The notes below the pieces were generated by a model that did no database searches, was not told the DNA's origin, and worked only from the letters and a program-made list of their open reading frames with translations. From positions 1 through 59,497 of the forward strand of contig ONIC01000002.1 of assembly GCA_900317815.1 (NCBI GenBank): a stretch of 59,497 nucleotides of DNA, given 5' to 3'. Origin of the DNA: an uncultured Eubacteriales bacterium (lineage in GTDB: Bacteria; Bacillota; Clostridia; Oscillospirales; Acutalibacteraceae). Position numbers and translations under genes: made by a program. How positions within the stretch are numbered: position 1 is the stretch's first letter; the number at the start of each line of letters is the position of its first letter. This document shows positions 50,766 to 59,296 of the stretch, in pieces.

Positions 50766-51254
50766 ATGGAGACAAAACTAAGGCGTTACCGCGGATCGCT
50801 CGTAACAAACGGAGGATGTATAATCGCTTTTGGTCTGTGGAGCGCACTAAAATTCGTGATTACCTTTATAACTGATCCCGATTTGTTCAATTACGAAATC
50901 AATGATCATGCTGAAAGCTCGGAATACGCTCTTATTCTTAAAATCATGACGGTCATATTTGTTGCATCTATCATAGCTTTGATCCTGTATATTCACATTT
51001 ACATTGGAAGATCTTCATACCGCGAAGGGCTAAGCGAAAAAACAGGCAGCTTCTACCTCGTAATTACATTTATTGTAGCAGTGATAGTTTTATTCGAAAT
51101 GGTTCTGTACCTGGTTCCGCGTGATAATATTGAAGAAACTTTTATATCATTGCTTGCTGCATTCTTCATTGATCTTACAAAGGAACTGCTATTGGTAGAC
51201 ACATTGTATGTGGCAGTCATGTCAAGACATCTTGCAAAAAAACTCGCAAAGTGA
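50766..51254 (+). CDS. Membrane protein of unknown function
   Basis: This 162-residue protein has four predicted helices (near residues 15-36, 58-80, 92-114 and 123-155) and ends in a basic tail SRHLAKKLAK. I do not recognise a family. The ATG follows TTCGGAGG, 14 bp after the response regulator stop, and the next gene begins 9 bp later. It is therefore in one operon with the two-component system and the DUF6765 gene. Confidence 0.7.
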   Translation: METKLRRYRGSLVTNGGCIIAFGLWSALKFVITFITDPDLFNYEINDHAESSEYALILKIMTVIFVASIIALILYIHIYIGRSSYREGLSEKTGSFYLVITFIVAVIVLFEMVLYLVPRDNIEETFISLLAAFFIDLTKELLLVDTLYVAVMSRHLAKKLAK

Positions 51255-51263
51255 GGTGATGAT

Positions 51264-52436
51264 ATGCAGGAGGATTTTCATTATTATGCGACCTATTGCG
51301 CCGCATTTCTCGCTGGCTTTGACCACAAACAAAGTATGGAAATATGTTACAGCGCTCAGCTCGTAGATCTTTGCAGCAGAACATTCCTTAAACGGATAAA
51401 AGCTCCTCTCTCGGCTGCTACAACACAACTTCAGCTTGAAATGATGGACGCTCGGACAGATCCTGTCGGACTTCAGGATATAACGAGAATCTGGTCGTCT
51501 TTTCATTTTCTGCCTTATAATCTTAACGCAAAGGTCAAAAAAGGAACAAGCAGACTTTATCGCAGTAAATATAGGCTGATATGTGATACAAACGGTGAAC
51601 TGCTTTCCGACACGATAGATCTTGCATTTGGCAAAGGACTTCCGGCAGCAGGTATCGCCATGCATATTCTTGCCGATACATGGGCGCACCGTTACTTTGC
51701 GGGAACTCCGTCTCTCGTTATCAATAATACAAATTATTATTTCTATGAGCTCATAAAAAAAAATAACGGTGATTACGATGAGATACCGATATCATTCCGC
51801 CACAGTCCATCGCAGCCTGACGATCTTGATGAACATAAATATACTAATAGTCTGTACCAGAGTAACGAACGGTCGATCATGAATCTCGGACATGGCAGAG
51901 CAGGGCACCTTCCCGACTACAGCTTCATACGCTACAAGTATCTTCCGGCCTGGGGAAATTACGAGGAAATTGTTAAGGACAATCCTCACGATTATTACCA
52001 TGCATTCTGTCAGATGATATATGCTTTGAAGTATCTGAGAGAAGAAATCCCGGAATTCAAGCTTGATACATACGCATGGGATGCTGCGGCTCCATACAAA
52101 TCGGAGATCTTGGAGATAATTGAAAAGCGTCAGCTTAACGCCTCGATGGACTGGAAAGCGTTCGGAGAAAAGTTGTCCGGAGAGACCATTGAACCGTTCA
52201 AGCTTTCAAAATATGAAGAGGATTACATCCGCACAGAAAAAAACAACAAAAGCGAAACCTATCTCGGAAAATTCTTTCTTGCGGCTATGGCTCAGAAAAG
52301 TATGGTAACTAACAAAATCTTTAAGTCCCGAAACCTTCTCGCAGGATACTCGATAGACTTTGACCAAAAAGGATTCAAAGGTATCAAGGACTATAAAATG
52401 CTTGTTGATCACCTGAGAAAGGAGTGGGGAGAATGA
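51264..52436 (+). CDS. DUF6765 family protein
   Basis: This 390-residue cytosolic protein begins MQEDFHYYATYCAAFLAGFDHKQSMEICYSAQLVDLCSRTFL, matching what is now called DUF6765. An all-helical region carries AGIAMHILADTWAHRYFAG (about residues 131-149), whose His and Asp residues recall zinc-dependent phospholipase C-like or HD-type metal sites, plus FHFLPYN and HDYYHAFCQMIYALKYL. The activity is not known. It starts 9 bp after the preceding gene behind GAGGTGATG, and its stop overlaps the next gene start. Confidence 0.78.
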   Translation: MQEDFHYYATYCAAFLAGFDHKQSMEICYSAQLVDLCSRTFLKRIKAPLSAATTQLQLEMMDARTDPVGLQDITRIWSSFHFLPYNLNAKVKKGTSRLYRSKYRLICDTNGELLSDTIDLAFGKGLPAAGIAMHILADTWAHRYFAGTPSLVINNTNYYFYELIKKNNGDYDEIPISFRHSPSQPDDLDEHKYTNSLYQSNERSIMNLGHGRAGHLPDYSFIRYKYLPAWGNYEEIVKDNPHDYYHAFCQMIYALKYLREEIPEFKLDTYAWDAAAPYKSEILEIIEKRQLNASMDWKAFGEKLSGETIEPFKLSKYEEDYIRTEKNNKSETYLGKFFLAAMAQKSMVTNKIFKSRNLLAGYSIDFDQKGFKGIKDYKMLVDHLRKEWGE

Positions 52437-52972
52437 CAAAACTACAGCGTGTCAAAGGAGTTGCTGTCGGATTGATAATGCTTATTCTCGGTACGTCAAT
52501 GGCGCTTATCGGCGCGGACGCGGCTTTTTTGATAATGGGTCTCCTTGCTTTGACATTGAATATAAAAGGGATCAAAATGTTGATTTACTATTTCAATATG
52601 GCGCGGCACATGGTCGGAGGAGATCAGATACTTGTACGAGGATTAATACTCTTCGATCTCGGAACATTCACAGCAACGCTGACTCAGTTCCCGCAGCTCT
52701 ATATAATGGGATACCTCCTTACCGTCCACGCTTTCAGCGGTATTATAGACGTAATGAGAGCATTAGAGGCAAAGCACTTCGATTCGCCTTCCTGGAAGCT
52801 TAATCTTTCAACGGGAGTTATAAATATTATAATCGGTCTTTCCTGTGTCGTTTTTATAAACTCTATGAGCACTGCGGTCTACATCTACAGTGCAGGTATC
52901 ATTTACTCTGCGATAATACGCATTGTAACATCTTTCAGGAAAACTGCGGTAGTGTATATAACTCCATCGTAG
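52433..52972 (+). CDS. DUF308 (HdeD-like) membrane protein
   Basis: This 179-residue protein has six predicted helices arranged as tandem hairpins (VKGVAVGLIMLILGTSMALIG, AAFLIMGLLALTLNIKGIKMLIYYF, LSTGVINIIIGLSCVVFI, AVYIYSAGIIYSAIIRIV), the pattern of DUF308/HdeD proteins. ATG 52433 overlaps the DUF6765 stop (ATGA) and lies 7 bases after AAGGAG; an in-frame GTG at 52424 overlaps that site. HdeD in E. coli is linked to acid resistance. Here its role is unknown. The STAS gene follows after 71 bp. Confidence 0.72.
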   Translation: MTKLQRVKGVAVGLIMLILGTSMALIGADAAFLIMGLLALTLNIKGIKMLIYYFNMARHMVGGDQILVRGLILFDLGTFTATLTQFPQLYIMGYLLTVHAFSGIIDVMRALEAKHFDSPSWKLNLSTGVINIIIGLSCVVFINSMSTAVYIYSAGIIYSAIIRIVTSFRKTAVVYITPS

Positions 52973-53043
52973 GCAGATAAACTTTCTGTTTACAGAGTAG
53001 TATCAATGATATTCGATATAAATAAAAAAAGGAGGGATCTTTT

Positions 53044-53340
53044 ATGAAGATCAATAAAACAATAGAAAACAACACGACTGTCATATCGCTTGAAGGCAGA
53101 CTTGACACCATTACCTCTCCCGAACTTTCTTGGGAACTTGACAGTTTGCTTGACGAAACAAAGAAACTCATTTTCGACTTATCAAAGCTTGATTATATTT
53201 CTTCGTCAGGTCTCAGAGTGCTTCTTTCCGCTCAAAAAGCGATGAAGGACAAGGGTACAATGATAGTCAAAAACGCATCGGAAACCGTAATGGAGATCTT
53301 TGAGATCACAGGATTTTCCGATATACTTACAATTGAATGA
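53044..53340 (+). CDS. STAS-domain anti-sigma factor antagonist (paralogue)
   Basis: This 98-residue STAS protein has the same length as the one at 10738 and about 69% identity to it by hand alignment. The phospho-site block YISSSGLRVLLSAQKAM and the C-terminal MEIFEITGF.DILTIE are conserved. It is preceded by AGGAGGG and followed 10 bp later by a divergent ATPase-like gene. The order (STAS then ATPase) is the reverse of the first pair. Located just before the NHLM export genes, it may switch expression or activity of that system; this is inferred from position. Confidence 0.9.
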   Translation: MKINKTIENNTTVISLEGRLDTITSPELSWELDSLLDETKKLIFDLSKLDYISSSGLRVLLSAQKAMKDKGTMIVKNASETVMEIFEITGFSDILTIE

Positions 53341-53350
53341 GGTGTTTGAT

Positions 53351-53950
53351 ATGAAAACGGAAAAGATCTATGTTAATAACCGCGGAGCAGGCAGGGATGC
53401 TGTGCTCGATGAAATGGAGAGGTTCTCTGACAGTCTCAGTATTACAAAAAAGAACAAGCTTCATCTCCGTCTTCTTACCGAGGAGATGCTCGGAATGGTG
53501 GCAGAGCTCGGCGGAGATTTTGACGCTGAATTCTGGGCTGAAAACGACGGAAATATATGCCGACTTTCTCTTGAAGCCGAGATCGAAAAGATGAGCATAG
53601 AAAAGCGTGAAGCACTGCTTGATGTATCTACAACCGGAGAGAACGCCGCTGCCGTGGGCTTTATGGGAAAGCTCCGCAATATATTTGAGCTATGCTGCCT
53701 GAGCTATAAAAACGGCGAGGGATACGATGCATATCTAAGATCCTCTGCAAGCACATATTTTCCGACAAGCATTACTTCTGCGAACCCCTATTACTTCAAT
53801 CTGGAGCTTAGCAAGCTCGATTATATCAACCACGATGAAACACCTCAATGGGATGAACTCGAAAAGTCAATCGTTGCCAATATTGCAGATGACATTTCTG
53901 TCGGAGTCAAAGGGGACTCGGTAGAGTTTGTAATCACAAAAAAGCTTTGA
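53351..53950 (+). CDS. Degenerate GHKL-ATPase-like partner of the STAS protein
   Basis: This 199-residue protein starts MKTEKIYVNNRGAGRDAVLDEMERFSDSL, like anti-sigma kinases. The helix expected to hold the N box reads LHLRLLTEEMLGMVAELG and lacks the Asn that binds Mg-ATP. No DxGxG box is evident, although GFMGKLRNIFE sits where the G2 box should be. A C-terminal extension of about 70 residues (YYFNLELSKLDYINHDETPQWDELEKSIVANIADDISVGVKGDSVEFVITKKL) is not typical of RsbW. It probably binds the STAS protein at 53044 without phosphorylating it. GAGGTG precedes ATG 53351. Similar STAS-linked proteins exist in Ruminococcus, as I recall. Confidence 0.68.
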   Translation: MKTEKIYVNNRGAGRDAVLDEMERFSDSLSITKKNKLHLRLLTEEMLGMVAELGGDFDAEFWAENDGNICRLSLEAEIEKMSIEKREALLDVSTTGENAAAVGFMGKLRNIFELCCLSYKNGEGYDAYLRSSASTYFPTSITSANPYYFNLELSKLDYINHDETPQWDELEKSIVANIADDISVGVKGDSVEFVITKKL

Positions 53951-53985
53951 GCGTTTCAGATAAGTAAAGATAGGAGGGGATCAAC

Positions 53986-54447
53986 TTGAGTAAGAATTTA
54001 TTCCGCGATAATTATACAGATAAGCTATCCTCGCCGGAGCAGCTTGACTCTTATATAAGGATCATAAATCCCCAGCTGTGGATATTACTCGTTGTATTAA
54101 TAATCGTACTTATCAATACCATGGTCTGGACATTCGCTGAAAATCACTCGATAAGAGTGGCTACAGTAGCTATGGCTCACGATGGGGAGTTAACTGTTTA
54201 TGTCAGAGAACAAGACAAGGTTCTTTTCGGAAATCTCGGTGAAGAAATCGGATTTGTTGAAAATGAATCTAAAGTTACCTTCACAGATTTGTTGTCCATT
54301 TCGGACTCACCTGTCGAAATAACGGACGAAACAGATCATTATCTTCTGCATTTCGGATTACTGAATGTCGGAGACTGGGTATATGAGTTCAATTTTAAAG
54401 CGGATATTCCTGACGGAGTTTATTCGGGGTACTTGAGAAATATTTAA
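53986..54447 (+). CDS. Short NHLM-type HlyD-like secretion protein
   Basis: This 153-residue protein begins MSKNLFRDNYTDKLSSPEQLDSYIRIINPQLWILLVVLIIVLINTMVWTF. The KLSSPEQLD and the following membrane helix are characteristic of NHLM bacteriocin secretion proteins (HlyD group). The extracellular part is only about 100 residues (SIRVATVAMAHDGELTVYV...GEEIGFVENESKVTFTDLLSI, then VYEFNFKADIPDGVYSGYLR), far shorter than the usual 250 or more, and lacks a coiled-coil hairpin. The start is TTG 53986 behind AGGAGGGG. It precedes the two ABC exporters by 16 bp and should form the extracytoplasmic part of the exporter. Confidence 0.82.
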   Translation: MSKNLFRDNYTDKLSSPEQLDSYIRIINPQLWILLVVLIIVLINTMVWTFAENHSIRVATVAMAHDGELTVYVREQDKVLFGNLGEEIGFVENESKVTFTDLLSISDSPVEITDETDHYLLHFGLLNVGDWVYEFNFKADIPDGVYSGYLRNI

Positions 54448-54463
54448 GAAGCGGGGTGACAGC

Positions 54464-56653
54464 TTGAAAAACAATAAAATCAAACGTCCCAAGCTCAAAG
54501 GCGTAGCAAATGTTCCAATGATAATGCAAATGGAATCTGTGGAGTGCGGCGCCGCTTCCCTCGGAATGATACTTGCATATTACGGAAAGTGGATCTCGCT
54601 TGAAATGCTGCGCGAGGACTGCGATATTTCCCGCGATGGATCTACTGCCGCAAATCTGTTGAAGGCTGCAAGAAATTACGGCCTTGAAGCAAGCGCATAC
54701 CGTTTTGAGCCTGAAGAGATACGTACCGAAGGGCAGTTTCCATGTATTATCCACTGGAACTTCAATCATTTTGTCGTTTTAAAAGGATTTATCGGAAACC
54801 GTGCGTATATAAATGACCCCGCACTCGGAGAATACTACGTTTCAGCCGAAACATTTGACAAATCGTTTACAGGAGTATGCATGCTTTTTGAGCCTTCCGA
54901 AAGCTTTACTCAGACAGGAAGGAAGAAAAGCATTCTTTCATTCATGCAAAAACGATTAAAAAATACTGCGCCCGCACTTATTCTGGCGATAGTTATATCC
55001 CTGCTTACCATGATGGTAGGTATCATAAATCCCGAGATAATGCAGCGTCTTCTCGATTCAATCTCTCAATCGAGAAATCTAACACCTTACTTAAAATATC
55101 TCGCCGTTTTAATTATCACAGGCTTAATATCTGTTGTGGTAGAGTGGATAAAATCGGTCTATCTATTAAAGATGGATGGAAAGATGTCTATACTCGGAAA
55201 CACTCGTTTTATGTGGAAGCTGCTTCATCTTCCCGTTGGTTTCTTTTCGCAGAGACTTGCCGGTGATATACAGCAGCGTCAGAGCGAGAACGCAGATATA
55301 TCAAGAATAATGATAGAAACTCTCGCTCCGATCTTGATGAACACTGCAGCGATGTTCTTTTACCTCATTATGATGGTTACCTACAGCGTCAGTCTTGCCA
55401 TGATCGGAATATTAGCTGTTGCGGCGAATCTAACAATCTCGATCTTACTTACACGAAGACGTATCTCTCTTACACGTGTACTTATGAAGGATGAGGGCGC
55501 ACTTTTCAGTATGACCGCTTCGGGAATAGAAATGATGGATACAATAAAAACCAGTGGCGCGGAATCAGCTTGGTTTGAAAAATGGAGCGGAACACTCGCA
55601 AACGTCGGAAACGGAAAAGCTGCGATCGAAAATCTGAATGTTTATGTAGGTGCGCTTCCAAATCTGGTCATGCAGCTCTCAAACGCAGTTATCATAGTTA
55701 TCGGAGCTTTACTTGTAATAAAGGGTGATTTCACGATCGGTATGCTGACTGCATTCCAGGGCTTCTTCTCGTCATTCTTATCACCTGTTAATTCACTTAT
55801 ACAGACAGGTCAAACGATGCAAGAGCTCAGCCGCAAAACAGAGCGTATAGATGATATAATGGAATACAGCGACGATCCGAATGCTGTCATGGAAGGATCG
55901 GAAGAATACAACGGTGACCCTGTAGAGGAAAAACTTAAAGGCAGGATCGAGGTCAAGAACATTACATTTGGATATTCTAAACTCAAGCCTGCGATGCTAA
56001 ATAATATCAGCTTTACAATAGAGGCGGGCAAGAGCCTGGCTCTCGTTGGTGCATCGGGCTGCGGAAAATCAACGATCGGAAAACTTATATCGGGACTGAT
56101 AAATCCGTGGAGCGGCGAGATACTATTCGATGGGAAAGCCCGCTCCGAGATTCCGCGCAGTATGATGACAGCGTCGCTATCGGTAATCGACCAAAATGTT
56201 ATTATGTTTACGGGAACGATCTCGGATAATATCAAAATGTGGGATCGCTCGATAGAAAGCTACGATGTTACACTCGCTGCAAGAGATGCGGGAGTTCATA
56301 ATATGATCATGCATCGTCCGGGAGGTTACAACGCATTGATATCTCCGGGCGGCAGCAATATCTCCGGTGGTCAGAAGCAAGGGATCGAGATTGCTCGCGC
56401 TTTAGCTCAAGATCCTTCAATTGTTATCCTCGATGAGGCTACTTCCGCTCTCGACACAAAAACCGAAGACAGCGTTATGAAGGCTATAGCCAGCAGGGGA
56501 ATTACAAGGATCATAATAGCACACAGGCTTTCCACTATCAGAGACTGCGATGAGATACTTGTTCTCGATAACGGCGTAATTGCCGAGCGAGGAACTCACG
56601 ATGAACTGATCGCACGAAACGGAATTTATAAGAAACTGGTATCCAACGAATGA
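54464..56653 (+). CDS. NHLM-type peptidase/permease/ATPase ABC exporter (C39 peptidase)
   Basis: This 729-residue protein has an N-terminal C39 peptidase domain (15-140) with Cys in MESVECGAASLGMI, His in IIHWNFNHFVVLKGF and Asp in YINDPALGEYYV. Six membrane helices follow (about 160-450), then an ABC ATPase with Walker A VGASGCGKST, signature ISGGQKQG, Walker B IVILDEATSALD and H-loop His in IIAHRLS. C39 exporters cut leader peptides after Gly-Gly and export the rest. A double-glycine peptide lies at 59097, so substrate and enzyme sit in one neighbourhood. The start is TTG 54464 behind GGGGTGACAG. The next ABC gene follows 9 bp later. Confidence 0.95.
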   Translation: MKNNKIKRPKLKGVANVPMIMQMESVECGAASLGMILAYYGKWISLEMLREDCDISRDGSTAANLLKAARNYGLEASAYRFEPEEIRTEGQFPCIIHWNFNHFVVLKGFIGNRAYINDPALGEYYVSAETFDKSFTGVCMLFEPSESFTQTGRKKSILSFMQKRLKNTAPALILAIVISLLTMMVGIINPEIMQRLLDSISQSRNLTPYLKYLAVLIITGLISVVVEWIKSVYLLKMDGKMSILGNTRFMWKLLHLPVGFFSQRLAGDIQQRQSENADISRIMIETLAPILMNTAAMFFYLIMMVTYSVSLAMIGILAVAANLTISILLTRRRISLTRVLMKDEGALFSMTASGIEMMDTIKTSGAESAWFEKWSGTLANVGNGKAAIENLNVYVGALPNLVMQLSNAVIIVIGALLVIKGDFTIGMLTAFQGFFSSFLSPVNSLIQTGQTMQELSRKTERIDDIMEYSDDPNAVMEGSEEYNGDPVEEKLKGRIEVKNITFGYSKLKPAMLNNISFTIEAGKSLALVGASGCGKSTIGKLISGLINPWSGEILFDGKARSEIPRSMMTASLSVIDQNVIMFTGTISDNIKMWDRSIESYDVTLAARDAGVHNMIMHRPGGYNALISPGGSNISGGQKQGIEIARALAQDPSIVILDEATSALDTKTEDSVMKAIASRGITRIIIAHRLSTIRDCDEILVLDNGVIAERGTHDELIARNGIYKKLVSNE

Positions 56654-56662
56654 GGTGATCAA

Positions 56663-58852
56663 TTGAGTTGGTTTGAATCACAGATCAAACAGCGCCTTAT
56701 CAATGACGCTGACGATCTATCGGATGCATTTACCGATATTTCCCGCTCCGTAATGAGCGACAAACATAATTTTGTATACAAGAGCCGCGGTCGTATCGAG
56801 GAAAATGCCGTCAACGAGATGCTTCATTATTTTGGGGAGAAGCCTGTAACAATTCCTAATGATATAAAAGATCTCAGAGGAAGAATTGATTACGCTACAG
56901 CGCCTTACGGTATTATGAGCCGAAGGATCAAGCTTACAAAAGGATGGTACCACGATGCCTGTGGCGTCATGATAACGCGATTGAAGCAAAGCGGAAAGGC
57001 AGTGACTCTTATTCCCGGGAAAGTCACCGGATATCGTTTTTATGACGGAGAGCTGATGAAATATGTAAAAATCACTCACAGCAACAGCGATATGCTCGAT
57101 GAGGATGCTTATTTGTTCTATAAGCCGCTTCCGGATAATGACTTTACCATAACGAGACTGCTGCAATATATCCATAAGTTTATGAGCCGTTCGGACATTA
57201 TACTTTGGTTGATTATGTGTATATCCTCCGTCTCATTCGCATTCAATGTACCCGAGATCGCACTGGTCATTTTCAGAGATATAGTACCGATGAACGAAGA
57301 GGGAATCCTGCCCGCTGCGTGCTTCTGGCTTATCGGTATCGTTATAAGCAGCTATCTTATTGATCTTCAAAAAAATGTCGTAACAAAAAAAATGAGTCTC
57401 AAGGCAAGCTCCCGAATTCAAGCGGCAGGAATGATGCAGCTTCTCGATCTTCCGCGCAGCTTTTTTCAGGAACACAGTCCCGGTGATCTTGCTTCCCGTA
57501 TCAATCTGCTCGGAACACTTACCGAAACAACAGTCGAAGCACTCTCCGTTTTTGCATACGTTTTAATTACTATCATCATATGCATTCATAAGACGTGGAC
57601 TAATTTCCCGATTTTTGTACACACTGTTATTGTTATCAGTGTCTATACTCTTATCACTTATGCGATCTCTATTGTTTTGAATGCAGGTCTCATCTCAAAA
57701 CGCCTTGAGGCATATACAAATGAAAGCGGTGTAACGTATGATACGATACTCGGTATACAGAAGATACGTCTGACAGGCTCGGAGAGCAGAGCGTTCTCTC
57801 GATGGGGACGAGCATTTTCGGAGCGGGCAGCAATCGAGTATGCACCAAAGCTCAGGATTACTCTTGTAAGAATTGCTCCTGTAGTCCTCGCTTTTGTCGG
57901 AATGTTTGAAGTCTATTCCATTATATTCAGAGAAGCATTCATAGATAAATTGGTCGTGGCAGATTTTTATTCATTTATCGTTGCATACGGAATGCTTATG
58001 GCGGCGCTTACAATGCTGACAAACACTGCTGAGAAAGTTGCATCTATAAAGCCTCTCGTCGATTTGATAAGCCCTATCCTCAATGCAAAACGTGAGCTTT
58101 CGGCAAATGATCATACAGATTGCTTTATCAGCGGGACTATCGAGCTTTCTCATGTGTCATTCCGCTACAAAGACGATCAGCCCGATGTCATCCAGGACCT
58201 GTCGCTGAAGATCAATAGAGGAGACTATATCGGTATAGTCGGCACAACAGGATGCGGAAAGTCAACGCTTATCCGCCTTATGACGGGAATAGAAAAACCG
58301 AGAATGGGCGCGGTCTATTACGACGGTACAGATATCAATAATATTGCTCCTCGGTCGCTTCATAAAAACACGGGCATTGTTGAACAAAACGGAAGACTCT
58401 TTCAAGGCAGCATAATCTCGAATATCCGCATCGTTGCTCCCGATATCACAAAAGAGGAAATTTGGGATGTTCTCGAAAAGGCAGGTGTTGCCGATGACAT
58501 CAGAGAAATGCCAATGGGTATTCACACTATTATAACGGAAGGCGACGGAGGTCTTTCGGGAGGACAAAGACAACGAATAGTTATCGCACGCGCTCTGGCT
58601 CATAAACCGAAAATACTCTTCTTTGACGAAGCTACAAGTGCGCTCGATAATATCACTCAAAAAGTGATCTCCGAAACACTGGACTCGCTCGATTGTACAA
58701 GGGTTGTTATCGCTCACCGACTTTCAACGGTCAAAAATTGCAAGCGCATAATAGTTATGAACGAAGGAAAGATAATCGAATCAGGAACATACGATCAACT
58801 GCTTGCTAAAAAAGGCGCTTTTGCAGAGCTTGCAGCTAAGCAAATGGTTTAA
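56663..58852 (+). CDS. NHLM-type ABC exporter, permease/ATPase without peptidase
   Basis: This 729-residue protein, by chance the same length as its neighbour, has an N-terminal domain of about 170 residues with no C39 Cys (VSWFESQ in style, SRRIKLTKGWYHDACGVMITRLKQSGKAVTLIPG). Six membrane helices (about 175-460) and an ABC ATPase follow: Walker A VGTTGCGKST, signature LSGGQRQR, Walker B ILFFDEATSALD. It matches the second ATPase of NHLM systems, which probably pairs with the first as a heterodimer. The start is TTG 56663 behind GAGGTGATC. A 240-bp gap with the shared promoter follows it. Confidence 0.93.
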   Translation: MSWFESQIKQRLINDADDLSDAFTDISRSVMSDKHNFVYKSRGRIEENAVNEMLHYFGEKPVTIPNDIKDLRGRIDYATAPYGIMSRRIKLTKGWYHDACGVMITRLKQSGKAVTLIPGKVTGYRFYDGELMKYVKITHSNSDMLDEDAYLFYKPLPDNDFTITRLLQYIHKFMSRSDIILWLIMCISSVSFAFNVPEIALVIFRDIVPMNEEGILPAACFWLIGIVISSYLIDLQKNVVTKKMSLKASSRIQAAGMMQLLDLPRSFFQEHSPGDLASRINLLGTLTETTVEALSVFAYVLITIIICIHKTWTNFPIFVHTVIVISVYTLITYAISIVLNAGLISKRLEAYTNESGVTYDTILGIQKIRLTGSESRAFSRWGRAFSERAAIEYAPKLRITLVRIAPVVLAFVGMFEVYSIIFREAFIDKLVVADFYSFIVAYGMLMAALTMLTNTAEKVASIKPLVDLISPILNAKRELSANDHTDCFISGTIELSHVSFRYKDDQPDVIQDLSLKINRGDYIGIVGTTGCGKSTLIRLMTGIEKPRMGAVYYDGTDINNIAPRSLHKNTGIVEQNGRLFQGSIISNIRIVAPDITKEEIWDVLEKAGVADDIREMPMGIHTIITEGDGGLSGGQRQRIVIARALAHKPKILFFDEATSALDNITQKVISETLDSLDCTRVVIAHRLSTVKNCKRIIVMNEGKIIESGTYDQLLAKKGAFAELAAKQMV

Positions 58853-59001
58853 CAACTCTTTACACAATTAACCTGTATATTTATAAGCTGTATTTGTGTG
58901 AAATTTGGATATCTTGCACAAACTCTTTTTATAATTACAAAATCGTAATAATAATATTAACATTTTATTCATAGAAAAAGCATTATTTTGGCTTTTAACA
59001 C

Positions 59002-59032
59002 TGGACATTTACTGGACAGCGTATGATACAAT
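59002..59032 (+). promoter_or_regulatory. Promoter of the double-glycine peptide with TGGACA direct repeat
   Basis: TGGACA at 59002-59007 and 59013-59018 (11 bp apart) is followed after 8 bp by TACAAT (59027-59032). Spacing and much of the intervening sequence match the CstA promoter at 46172-46202. The coding start is about 65 bp downstream. Confidence 0.75.
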
Positions 59033-59096
59033 TATCGTAAGAGAAAATAACAAAGTTATTTCTATCTTTCTAGTGTTCATAATGGAGGTGAATAGC

Positions 59097-59261
59097 ATGG
59101 CAGATAAGAAGCAGCAGGAGCTTGAGGCTCGCAAGGAAAAACGTGAAGACAAAAAGCTCGAACTCGAAGATCTTGATGCAGAGGTAAGCGGCGGAAGCAT
59201 TGCAAATGTTGACTACACCAAAACAGGCGAGATCACAAAGAAGATCCAGAAAAAGATCTGA
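59097..59261 (+). CDS. Double-glycine leader peptide (54 residues), putative exported peptide precursor
   Basis: This small protein has a charged 33-residue leader, MADKKQQELEARKEKREDKK then LELEDLDAEVSGG, ending in Gly-Gly. The C-terminal segment has 21 residues (SIANVDYTKTG... ending KKIQKKI), net positive and amphipathic. C39 peptidases cut directly after such Gly-Gly sites, and a C39 exporter is encoded at 54464. There is no Cys and no modification enzyme nearby, so it may be an unmodified bacteriocin or signal peptide. ATG 59097 follows GGAGGTG by about 6 bases; an in-frame GTG at 59073 is rejected. The shared promoter at 59002 drives it, and the Calx-beta gene follows 35 bp later. Confidence 0.8.
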   Translation: MADKKQQELEARKEKREDKKLELEDLDAEVSGGSIANVDYTKTGEITKKIQKKI

Positions 59262-59296
59262 TCCTACAGCGAATTTACAAAGAAAGGATTGATTAC

